Shown here: piece after piece, positions 26,801-32,838 of the stretch
Numbering within the stretch: position 1 is the first letter of the stretch
How the letters are laid out: every line of letters starts with the position of its first letter
From: JANNHP01 sp031404455
Lineage (GTDB): Bacteria; Planctomycetota; JAJSAM01; JAJVHW01
DNA length: 38,620 nucleotides
NCBI GenBank assembly: GCA_031404455.1
Contig: JANNHP010000135.1
Location: forward strand, 1-38,620
Reading direction: 5' to 3'
Notes under the pieces: generated by a model
Told to the model about the DNA's origin: nothing
Seen by the model: only the letters and a program-made list of their open reading frames with translations
Database searches by the model: none
Made by a program: the position numbers and the translations under genes

Positions 26801-27225
26801 GCCTTCACGGAGAACGCAACCGTGTAGTCGCCCTCGGTCGAGCCCCCCCCGACGCGCACCGTCCAGCGTCCTGTGCGCGGGATGACGAAGCCCCGGAACA
26901 CGGCGAACGTGCCGATGCGGGAGGTCTTGAGCGGCGGCGTCGCGTCGTTCCCGTCGGGATCGAGGAGGACGAGCGTAGGGCGCAGCGGGGAGTGGCGGGC
27001 GGCGGAGACCGTCACCGAGAGCGCCTCGCCCTGGCGCAGTGCCGTGACGTAGTCGTCGACGTCGGGGACGGCGTCCGGACTCTCGATGCGCGTCGCGTAC
27101 CGGTTCTGGCCGAAGGCGGGCCCGCGCGGCGGCACGACGGGCGAGGCGTCTTCGCTCCGGCCGAAGCCCGCGAGTGCCGCGACGAGCGAAGCAGCGAGGA
27201 TCGTCACCCGGAGGGCTCGCGGCAT
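23803..27225 (-). CDS. Giant secreted IPT/TIG and FG-GAP repeat protein (paralogue A)
   Basis: 1140 residues with an N-terminal signal peptide. The first module (about 35-150) contains NRYATRIES, DDYVTALRQGE and LLDPDGN...GRWTVRVGG...YTVAFSVKA; a second similar module follows (to about 265). About three or four IPT/TIG-like beta domains occupy about 265-640, with phrases such as LRVDGRNFSV and VTIRGKGFEAADRLQFSG. The C-terminal third (about 660-1130) is an FG-GAP/VCBS-type propeller with calcium-loop motifs GDLDRDGDLDLVV, GDIDRDGDLDIVE and RDVDGDGFADILVG. One loop is replaced by five tandem Asp-Leu pairs (975-984). It is likely a surface or extracellular calcium-stabilised protein that binds a ligand. 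It is paralogous to the next gene upstream. No Shine-Dalgarno sequence is seen. Confidence 0.85.
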   Translation of the reverse strand: MPRALRVTILAASLVAALAGFGRSEDASPVVPPRGPAFGQNRYATRIESPDAVPDVDDYVTALRQGEALSVTVSAARHSPLRPTLVLLDPDGNDATPPLKTSRIGTFAVFRGFVIPRTGRWTVRVGGGSTEGDYTVAFSVKATRPLVIRRQHLGNDQPQFKIHTFPGLDGALLDFRLAWTDRSNAVELRAMTDTRGAEVIAADGKQAIETAATDLKRRTVTIHRLPLSKGDGDYSVRVRTPQGVSTYDVTFAVLPQGRPVNRRIVTLDANEPSLDIPPDPVRGRPGFVLRVDGRNFSVSPAPRVFFGDVEGGVVSVAPDGTHLDVTVPSGVPGTLVPVAVVNPDGQAAVRNGYFFYLQPIKVTDLVDDSGRPARVGSTRGGLTLHLRGEFFEQGQTVRFGAATGTVTSFVDATEMIVRTPAAPAGPARVTVIDRFGGVADSTFEFTFKTPPTFDTAPYTPSVAAVGTLVFVTIRGKGFEAADRLQFSGADVSSTLLGPTSRTFTVPALPAGSYSVTLTDSIGTVERGPDFTVKPPPVIASVSITGGPHVGATGVPVTGGATVQVDGNDFHETDAVTLGGATVTFLSHSPTRFTFAAPAGSLGAAALAVRDGANQTASYANALRYVGYADATGARGLRTTSADNFAADRGAVGDLDADGRADDLVIVTSYYYTGTRSGLTRLFLGDSQGKLVDRTVTDLPAAGSDTSGLDDWNASAVAIGDVDRAHGNDIVIAGAAPYSAYGGVYKSIRIFANDGFGAFALNEAAAPPATYLPSVFAVDPTGAYFIVYSALFESGSPRAMALGDLDRDGDLDLVVGRDRYELRYVGIDPTAVDFTQNPPYVATANVNYLSYFRYGTGTKVFDNDIRNGNGFVDRTGTAVPTAGTSLTTVAPCFQTRDLALGDIDRDGDLDIVETWDDPTTVSAYGTYVGSNTDSPRIATRVLRNGGTGNFTDVTSSWMPAGGVPEFWQANRLALADLDLDLDLDLVLVHSVSTDDYRPGSPSFSATALRVLRNNGTAFVNVTATAIPALPGNGDNFRGTALAVRDVDGDGFADILVGTTESFVDANGTTLRSTRLLRGSAGLVFTLDSAFLPDAATDSGEAGDILLGDLAGASDPTPILLTTLQPVRSRNGERLRVFEWNR
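24274..24303 (-). repeat. Five perfect copies of the hexanucleotide GAGGTC
   Basis: The plus strand carries gaggtc five times without mismatch. On the coding strand this is GACCTC, encoding Asp-Leu five times in an FG-GAP loop of the secreted protein. Changes in copy number would keep the frame. Confidence 0.95.
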
Positions 27226-27480
27226 GGTGAGAGGCTAGTTCCTCGTGGCGCCGGGTCAATACGCCAGAGCGGCGGGAATCTCGATCGAGGCGAGCCTCGG
27301 CAACGACTGCACGCCCGGCCGCGGGAGACCGCCCGCCCCGCAACCGGACCGGCGGCGTCAGGCTCGACGCCGGTGACGAGGTCTCGCCTCGCGGTTGCTT
27401 CACCCGTCGCGCGGACGCAAACGGGCGTAGCGAAGCCGCGCCGGAAGCCGCCGAGCGCACGAGCACCATCGAAGGCCTGA
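27226..27480. other. Intergenic region between the two FG-GAP paralogues
   Basis: About 255 bases with no convincing gene. They hold a predicted promoter for paralogue A and the first of three copies of CCTCGCGGT (27387-27395; the others lie in the adjacent hairpin). Otherwise nothing is recognised. Confidence 0.5.
27232..27259 (-). promoter_or_regulatory. Predicted promoter of paralogue A, close to a leaderless start
   Basis: On the minus strand TTGACC (27259-27254) and TAGCCT (27237-27232) are separated by 16 bases. TAGCCT ends six bases before the ATG at 27225, so transcription could start at or next to the start codon. No ribosome-binding site is present. Confidence 0.4.
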
Positions 27481-27527
27481 GAAGGACCGCGAGGAAGCCG
27501 CGCCTCGCGGTCTCCTCGCGGTCCTTC
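27481..27527 (-). terminator. 15-bp perfect hairpin at the end of FG-GAP paralogue B
   Basis: GAAGGACCGCGAGGA (27481-27495) is the exact reverse complement of 27513-27527, with a 17-base loop. On the minus strand it begins inside the stop codon of paralogue B. It is the longest perfect stem in the window. No U-tract follows. Confidence 0.6.
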
Positions 27528-30500
27528 AGCGCTTCCAGTCCTGCACCCGGAGGAACTCCGAGCCCGGACTCGTCGCCGGTGGGATCTCCGTCAGGATGAG
27601 GAGCGAGGGGTCCGCGCTCCCGGCGAGGTCGCCGAGGAGGATCTCGTTCGCTTCGCCGGTGTCCACCGACGCCGGCGCGAGGAAGCCCGCGTCGAAGGTG
27701 AACGTGAGGCCGGGTCCGTGCCTGAGGAGGCGCGTGCTCCGGACGAACGTCGTGCCGTCCTCGGCGCGCAGCGACTCGTTCGTGCCGATCAGGATGTCCG
27801 GGAGCCCGTCGCCGTCCACGTCGCCGATCCGCAGCGCTCCGCCGCGCAGGTCGTCGTCGAACGTCCCCGCGATCGGCACGGTGGGCAGGCTCGACGAGGA
27901 GACGTCGACGAAGCCCGTCGCGGCGCCGTCGTTGCGGAGGATGCGCAGCGCGCGCTCGCTGGAGTCAGGTGCCCCGAGGAATGCGCCGACCGGCTTCACG
28001 CAGACGATCACGAGGTCGGGGTCGTCGTCGGCGTCGAGGTCGGCGAGCGCGACGCGGCTCCCGTGCCAGTACTCGGGCGTCGCCGCGGGAGGCAGCCACG
28101 AGTCCGTCTGGTCCGCGAAGAACCCGTTCCCGTCGTTGACGAGGACGCGCGTCGCGACGAACGGCGTTGCGTAGCCGTAGCCGTATCCGGAACCGTAGGC
28201 CATGCCGCTTCCCGTCACGGTGTACGGGTCGTCCCACGTCAGCACGAGGTCGAGGTCGTCGTCGTCGTCGATGTCCCCGATCGCCACGTCGCGACCGTGG
28301 AACGCGGGCTGCGGCGTGCTGAGCGTCCCGGCGAGCGGCACGCGAGGGAACGTGACGTCGACGAACCCGCTCGAGCCCTGGTTGTCGAAGACGCGCATGG
28401 CGGGCGCGAAGTAGGAGTAGCCGTAGTAGGAGTAGTTCGTGGAGGCGGTGGTGCACACGTAGGCGCCGGGCGTGAAGGTGACGTACTGCGGCAGGATCAT
28501 GACATAGCCCGTGCGGTAGTGATCGCCGACGGTGACGATCTCGTCGTCGCCGTCGCCATCGAGGTCGCCCAGCGCGATCGCCCGCGCGGAGCCGGACCCT
28601 GGCGAGCCCGGCCGGAACACGTCGAACGAGGAGCCGCTCCCGTCGGTACACGTGACCGCCGACGTCCGGACCGCGGGCGAGAGCGGACTGAACGAGAACG
28701 AGCCCGTGCCGCTGTTCGTGAACAGGCGCGCCTCGTTCAGGTACGTCGTGGCGTAGTAGTAGTAGTAGTAGCCGTAGTAATAGTACGTGTACGTCGTCGT
28801 CATGTAGGTCGGCACGCCGGCGATCACGATGTCGCGGCCGTTCGACGTGTCGAGGTCGCCGATCGCGACCGAGGCCGCGTGCCAGGCGTCGATCCCCTCG
28901 GGGTCGCCGAGCGCCGCGGGGAAGCGCGCGGCCGTCTGGTCCGCGAGCGCCCCGTTCGCGGCGAAGAAGATGCGCGCGAACTCCGAGCGCGAGCCGGGAG
29001 AGGTCCCGTCCGAGACGATGATGAGGTCGTCCGCGCGGCCGTCGCCGTCGAGGTCGTCGACGGCGCCCCTCAGCGCGGAGAAGTCGTCGATCGTCGTCCC
29101 GCCGGGCTGGCGGCTCGCCGTCGCGTCCTCGTAGCCCACGTAGCGGAGCACGTTCGACCTCGTCGACGACTGGCCGAGCGCGTCGGTCACTGTGAGCGAG
29201 GCGCTCCCGGCGGCCGCGGCTGGCGACGTGAACTCGAGCTGGGTCGGCGTGACGCTCGTGACGGTCCCCGCCGCGCCGCCGAGCGACACGACGTCGCCCG
29301 CGGCGAAGTCCGCCCCGGTGACGCGGATCGTCGTCCCTCCGCCCATCGCGATGTTCGCGGAATCGATGCGCGGCCCCGCGACGGCGGCCACCGTCGAGAT
29401 CGACGGGGCCCCCTTCACCATGAAGTTCGGTCCCGTCGCCACGGCGTCGAAACGGTCGACGAGTTGCAGCGAGTAGCTCCCCGCGGCGAGCGCCGGCGAG
29501 ACGAACGTCCGCCTCGACGTGCTCACGAACGTCGTGGCCACGCTCGCGCCGTCGATCAGGAGGCGGTCGCCCTGCTCGAAGTTGGCGCCTGAGATCGTGA
29601 CGACCGTGCCGCCGGCGACGGCGCCGAAGGCCGGCGAGTACGGGCCGACCTGCAGCGAGAACGTCGGCAGCGACTTGTACTCGAAGAGGAACACGGCGTT
29701 GACGACGCGGTTGAATGCGTCCTCCACCGAGACGACGTTCGCGCCGACCGTGCCGATGGGCGTCAGGAGGTCGATCCCCGTCGCGGTCACCGCGCCCGCG
29801 ATCGGCGCCGCGCGCGAACCGAACCGGACCGTCTGCACGACGTCGAGGCCCGTGCCGAGGAGGCGGACCGCACGCCCGCCGGCGGTCGATCCGCCGCGCA
29901 CCGGGCTTCCCGATGCGTCGACGAGATCGACGATCGTCGGCAACGCAACGTAGTGGAAGTACGCGTCGCGCGCCGCGCCCTGGCCGTCGGCCCCGACGAT
30001 CGCGACGGAGACGGTCGCGCCGTCCGGTGCGACCGGCGCCGTCACGTCGATGGACCTCCCGTCGGGGGCGACGATGACCGCCTCGCCCTGCGCGAGGCCG
30101 AAGTACACGGCCGGGGGCGGCGTCACCGGGAATCCGCTGCCTGTCACATGGACGCGTCCGGAGGAGACGCCGAGGATCGGCGACGTCCGCACCTCGAGGA
30201 CGGGTTCGCCCGGCGCGAGAGGAACGACTTTCTTGTTCTTCGGACGGCCCTGCGGCGTGACCTTCAGCGAGAGCGAGTACGTGGCCTCGCCCGAATCGAT
30301 GCCGAGGCGCAGCGTGAAGCGTCCGCTCGTCGCCGGCAGGACGAACTTGGAGAGAGTCGTCGTTCCGGGCTTCTCCGTCGCGGTCGCGCCGGGGAGTCCT
30401 ACTCCCGCCGGATCGAGGACCGCGAGCACGCGGACCTGCGGCCCGGTCTTCGACGCCTTGACGACGGCGTCGACGAGCGATCCGGCGACCGCCTCGAAAC

Positions 30501-30966
30501 TCACGTCCACGGTCAGCGGATCTGCGGCGCCGAGGTGCTGCTTCTTCAGCGAGAGCGGCGGTGCCGCGCCGACCGAGAACGCGATCGTGTAGGCGCCCTC
30601 GGTGCCGTTCGTCCCCGAGACGCGCACGCCCCAGCGGCCGGTCTTTGCCGGCGCGAACTGCTTCAACGTGATCTTGGCACCGGCCTTCGCGAGGACGACC
30701 GGGGGCGTCACGACCGCGCCGTCCGGATCGATCAGCGCGATCGCGGGGAGGAGCGTCGAGCCCTTGTTGGCAGCGACCGAGACCGTGAGCTTCTCGCCGG
30801 CGGCGAGCGAGGAGACGTAGTCGTCCTCGTCGGCGACGCCGTCCACCGACTGGATGGCCGTCGTGTAGCGGTTGGCGCCAAACGGCGGTCCGAAAGCATC
30901 GAGCGCGTGCGCGGAGACGGCGAACGCCGTCACCACGATCCCCATCGTCGCGAGTCTGCGGAACAT
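27526..30966 (-). CDS. Giant secreted IPT/TIG and FG-GAP repeat protein (paralogue B)
   Basis: 1146 residues from the ATG at 30966, chosen because GGGAGG lies seven bases upstream and the N terminus becomes a clean signal peptide (MFRRLATMGIVVTAFAVSAHA); an in-frame ATG at 30990 is less likely. The architecture matches paralogue A in order and length: an N-terminal module with NRYTTAIQS, a DPDG motif and GRWGVRVSG, a second such module, several IPT/TIG-like domains, and an FG-GAP propeller (about 670-1140) with DLDGDGRADDLIIV, GDLDGDGDDEIV and GDVDGDGLPDILIG. It differs from A by a Tyr-rich insertion (about 720-745, YYYYGYYYYYY), Gly-Tyr repeats (GYGYGY) and an all-Asp calcium loop (IDDDDDLDL). 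The role is unknown; a surface adhesin-like or ligand-binding role is inference. Confidence 0.85.
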   Translation of the reverse strand: MFRRLATMGIVVTAFAVSAHALDAFGPPFGANRYTTAIQSVDGVADEDDYVSSLAAGEKLTVSVAANKGSTLLPAIALIDPDGAVVTPPVVLAKAGAKITLKQFAPAKTGRWGVRVSGTNGTEGAYTIAFSVGAAPPLSLKKQHLGAADPLTVDVSFEAVAGSLVDAVVKASKTGPQVRVLAVLDPAGVGLPGATATEKPGTTTLSKFVLPATSGRFTLRLGIDSGEATYSLSLKVTPQGRPKNKKVVPLAPGEPVLEVRTSPILGVSSGRVHVTGSGFPVTPPPAVYFGLAQGEAVIVAPDGRSIDVTAPVAPDGATVSVAIVGADGQGAARDAYFHYVALPTIVDLVDASGSPVRGGSTAGGRAVRLLGTGLDVVQTVRFGSRAAPIAGAVTATGIDLLTPIGTVGANVVSVEDAFNRVVNAVFLFEYKSLPTFSLQVGPYSPAFGAVAGGTVVTISGANFEQGDRLLIDGASVATTFVSTSRRTFVSPALAAGSYSLQLVDRFDAVATGPNFMVKGAPSISTVAAVAGPRIDSANIAMGGGTTIRVTGADFAAGDVVSLGGAAGTVTSVTPTQLEFTSPAAAAGSASLTVTDALGQSSTRSNVLRYVGYEDATASRQPGGTTIDDFSALRGAVDDLDGDGRADDLIIVSDGTSPGSRSEFARIFFAANGALADQTAARFPAALGDPEGIDAWHAASVAIGDLDTSNGRDIVIAGVPTYMTTTYTYYYYGYYYYYYATTYLNEARLFTNSGTGSFSFSPLSPAVRTSAVTCTDGSGSSFDVFRPGSPGSGSARAIALGDLDGDGDDEIVTVGDHYRTGYVMILPQYVTFTPGAYVCTTASTNYSYYGYSYFAPAMRVFDNQGSSGFVDVTFPRVPLAGTLSTPQPAFHGRDVAIGDIDDDDDLDLVLTWDDPYTVTGSGMAYGSGYGYGYATPFVATRVLVNDGNGFFADQTDSWLPPAATPEYWHGSRVALADLDADDDPDLVIVCVKPVGAFLGAPDSSERALRILRNDGAATGFVDVSSSSLPTVPIAGTFDDDLRGGALRIGDVDGDGLPDILIGTNESLRAEDGTTFVRSTRLLRHGPGLTFTFDAGFLAPASVDTGEANEILLGDLAGSADPSLLILTEIPPATSPGSEFLRVQDWKR
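28255..28269 (-). repeat. Five tandem GAC codons in an FG-GAP loop
   Basis: The plus strand has gtc five times in a row; the coding strand reads GAC five times, giving Asp 900-904 where paralogue A has the standard loop DIDRDGDLD. Confidence 0.85.
28753..28770 (-). repeat. Six tandem TAC codons (polytyrosine)
   Basis: The plus strand has gta six times; the coding strand reads TAC six times (Tyr 733-738), flanked by Gly and four further Tyr codons. The paralogue has no such tract at the equivalent place. Confidence 0.9.
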
Positions 30967-31013
30967 GATGCGCCTCCCGCTTCGCCCCAACCGAGGGCCT
31001 CGGGCTGAGCGTC

Positions 31014-31051
31014 ATGATACGCGCGGAAAACGGGTCGTGACGCAGGTCACG
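31014..31051. promoter_or_regulatory. CRP/FNR-like palindrome with adjacent minus-strand -10 element
   Basis: CGTGAC-GCAG-GTCACG (31036-31051) is a perfect inverted repeat containing GTGA-N6-TCAC, the layout of CRP/FNR-family sites. On the minus strand TATCAT (31019-31014) is a fair -10. The palindrome centre is roughly 37-41 bases upstream of the expected start site, close to the class II activator position. It is also only 19 bases upstream of the plus-strand ATG at 31070, so it could act on both genes. Confidence 0.5.
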
Positions 31052-31069
31052 CCGCAAACTGTCCCGCCG

Positions 31070-31771
31070 ATGGACGATTCCTCCCCCTCGCCGACCGGTG
31101 CCTACGCCTTCGTCGAGCGCGGCCACCTCCGCCAGTGGGCGCTGCGCGCGGTCCTTCCGCTCGCCGTCCTCACGACCAACGGAGCGGGTCTCCTCGACGT
31201 CGCGGCGCTCCCGCGTCACGACCTCCCGGGACTCTCGCCCGGGCTCGAGACGGGACTCCGGATCTCGGGCGGCGCGCTCGTCCTCGTCGCGGCGGCGTTG
31301 CGCATCGCGGCGAAGGGAGTGCTCGTCCGGAAGTCGACGCTGACGACGGGAGGCGTCTACGGCGTGGTGCGGCATCCGTTCTACCTCGCGAACGTCGTGG
31401 GGGCGCTCGGCACCCTGCTGATCGCGGGGCAACTAGGCGCCGTGATCGCCGCGATCTGGCTCGTCGCCGCCGCCCCTCTCTACGCCGCAACGATCGCCGG
31501 CGAGGAGCGGGCACTCGCAGCCCTCTATCCGAGCGAGTTCGCAGAGTACTCACGCGGGGTCCGCGCAATCCTGCCCGGACCGCCGCCGCGCGGCGGGCCG
31601 CCGGTGCGGGTGACGTGGACGAATCTCGTGACCGAGCGCGAGCCGCCGCGCCTCCTGCGATTCGTGGCCGGCGCCCTGATCGTCGTCGCCCTCACGCTCA
31701 CGGGTCCCCTCGCGACTGCGGTGCTCGCCGCCGCGGGACTCGGGTTCGGGATCAGCTACCTCCTGCGATGA
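31070..31771 (+). CDS. Isoprenylcysteine carboxyl methyltransferase/PEMT-like membrane protein
   Basis: About 233 residues with five or six hydrophobic segments. The conserved C-terminal catalytic region of the family is visible as GGVYGVVRHPFYLANVVGALG (about residues 98-118) and EERALAALYPSEFAEYSRGVRAILP (about 145-169), which bind S-adenosylmethionine at the membrane face. Bacterial members methylate lipids or small hydrophobic substrates, mostly undefined; the substrate here is unknown. The ATG at 31070 is chosen; a GTG at 31037 inside the palindrome is an alternative. The stop overlaps the next start (ATGA). This begins the compact gene set leading to the cytochrome-porin pair. Confidence 0.75.
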   Translation: MDDSSPSPTGAYAFVERGHLRQWALRAVLPLAVLTTNGAGLLDVAALPRHDLPGLSPGLETGLRISGGALVLVAAALRIAAKGVLVRKSTLTTGGVYGVVRHPFYLANVVGALGTLLIAGQLGAVIAAIWLVAAAPLYAATIAGEERALAALYPSEFAEYSRGVRAILPGPPPRGGPPVRVTWTNLVTEREPPRLLRFVAGALIVVALTLTGPLATAVLAAAGLGFGISYLLR

Positions 31772-32616
31772 ATCGTTGCGCCCGGCCGGATCCCAGGCTC
31801 TCCTCGCGCGCCGTGCGGCACGCCCTCGTCCTCGGACTCCTCGCGCTCGGCGCGTGCAAGATGCCCGGCGGCGCGCCGCTCTCCACCCCGGAGCGGGTCC
31901 TCGCGTTCCCCGAGGACTTCACGGTCGTCGACCTGACGCGGCCGCTCGACCGCGCCACGCCCTTCGTGCCGCACGCCGAGACGTTCCCGTTCGAGCGCGT
32001 CGAATTCAAGGGCCCGCGCGAGAACGGATGGCGCACGGGAGCGTACTCGGGCCTCGAGCACATGGGGACGCACGTCGCATCGCCGCTGGCCCGGCTGCCG
32101 GTCGGCTCGCCGGTCGAGAAGATCCCCGCGGCGCAACTCGTCGCGGCGCTCGTGATCCTCGACGTGCCCGCAACCGCCGTGAACGGCGGCGTCGTCACTG
32201 CCGACGACGTGCGGGCCGATGAGCGGTTGCACGGAGCGATCCCGGCGGGCGCGATCGTGGTGCTGCGGACGGGGCGCGGAGCGATGTCGTCCGCCGACCC
32301 GGAACTGCTCGGGAGGAAGCCGGACGGTTCGCTGTCCTTCCCCGGATGGGGCGACGACGCGGTCCGTTTCCTCGCCGTGGAGCGGCGCGTCCGCGCCATC
32401 GGGACAGACGCCCTCGCCGTCGATTCCGGGACGAACGCGCTGCTCGCGCCCGCGCAGTCGGCGGGAAGCGCCGTCGGGCTCTGGTTCGTGGCAGGACTCG
32501 CAGACCTCGCGCAGATTCCTCCGCGCGGCGCCACGATCGTCGTCGGCGTGCTGCCGGTCGCGGGAGCCGCCGGCGCCCCGGCGCGCGTGCTGGCGCTCGT
32601 GCCGGCGACGCGCTGA
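31768..32616 (+). CDS. Cyclase/kynurenine-formamidase-family lipoprotein with altered metal motif
   Basis: 282 residues. The ATG overlaps the previous stop. The N terminus is a lipoprotein signal with lipobox LGAC, C30 being the lipid-bearing residue. The body matches the metal-dependent cyclase family: FTVVDLTRPLDRATPFVP, the signature HMGTH (98-102), and a C-terminal GTDALAVDSG segment. In active enzymes the signature continues as HxGTHxDAPxH, with Asp and the last His binding metal. Here it reads HMGTHVASPLAR, so A104 replaces Asp and the last His is missing. It may be catalytically dead or bind metal differently. Location in the lipid-anchored periplasmic fraction is predicted. It lies three bases upstream of a tiny membrane-protein gene. 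Confidence 0.8.
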   Translation: MNRCARPDPRLSSRAVRHALVLGLLALGACKMPGGAPLSTPERVLAFPEDFTVVDLTRPLDRATPFVPHAETFPFERVEFKGPRENGWRTGAYSGLEHMGTHVASPLARLPVGSPVEKIPAAQLVAALVILDVPATAVNGGVVTADDVRADERLHGAIPAGAIVVLRTGRGAMSSADPELLGRKPDGSLSFPGWGDDAVRFLAVERRVRAIGTDALAVDSGTNALLAPAQSAGSAVGLWFVAGLADLAQIPPRGATIVVGVLPVAGAAGAPARVLALVPATR

Positions 32617-32619
32617 CCG

Positions 32620-32772
32620 ATGGCCGAGGACGAACCGTCCGGCTCGAAGATCGCCGCCGAGGTCGTCTGGTTCGCGGCGATCGTGGTCCTCGTCGGCGCG
32701 GCATTCGTGACGCTCCGCGTGCTGCGCGAGGGGCCCCGCGTGCTGAAGTACGATGTCAGGGAGCCGCGGTGA
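32620..32772 (+). CDS. 50-residue single-pass membrane protein
   Basis: The frame runs ATG to TGA, three bases after the cyclase-like gene. The product begins MAEDEPSGSKIAAEVV, has one hydrophobic segment (about residues 12-32, AAEVVWFAAIVVLVGAAFV) and a basic tail ending KYDVREPR, so an N-out/C-in orientation is plausible. There is no obvious ribosome-binding site, but translational coupling could suffice and GC preference at third positions is strong. It lies 66 bases before the multihaem cytochrome gene; small one-helix proteins often accompany respiratory complexes. No homologue is recognised. Confidence 0.55.
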   Translation: MAEDEPSGSKIAAEVVWFAAIVVLVGAAFVTLRVLREGPRVLKYDVREPR

Positions 32773-32838
32773 GCCCGGTCACCGACCGGGCGGCGCGCGC
32801 ACCCGAACCTTCGCCGTACTGATCCGGAGGACGTCCTG

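Noticed and set aside
24262..27480. 1072-codon plus-strand frame opposite FG-GAP paralogue A
   Set aside because: It consists of Arg/Val/Glu-rich sequence without motifs. The minus-strand frame has a signal peptide, IPT and FG-GAP repeats.
27965..31432. 1155-codon minus-strand frame overlapping paralogue B in another frame
   Set aside because: Arg/Asp-rich with no recognisable domain; it runs through the intergenic region and opposes the ICMT-like gene. It is a shadow frame.
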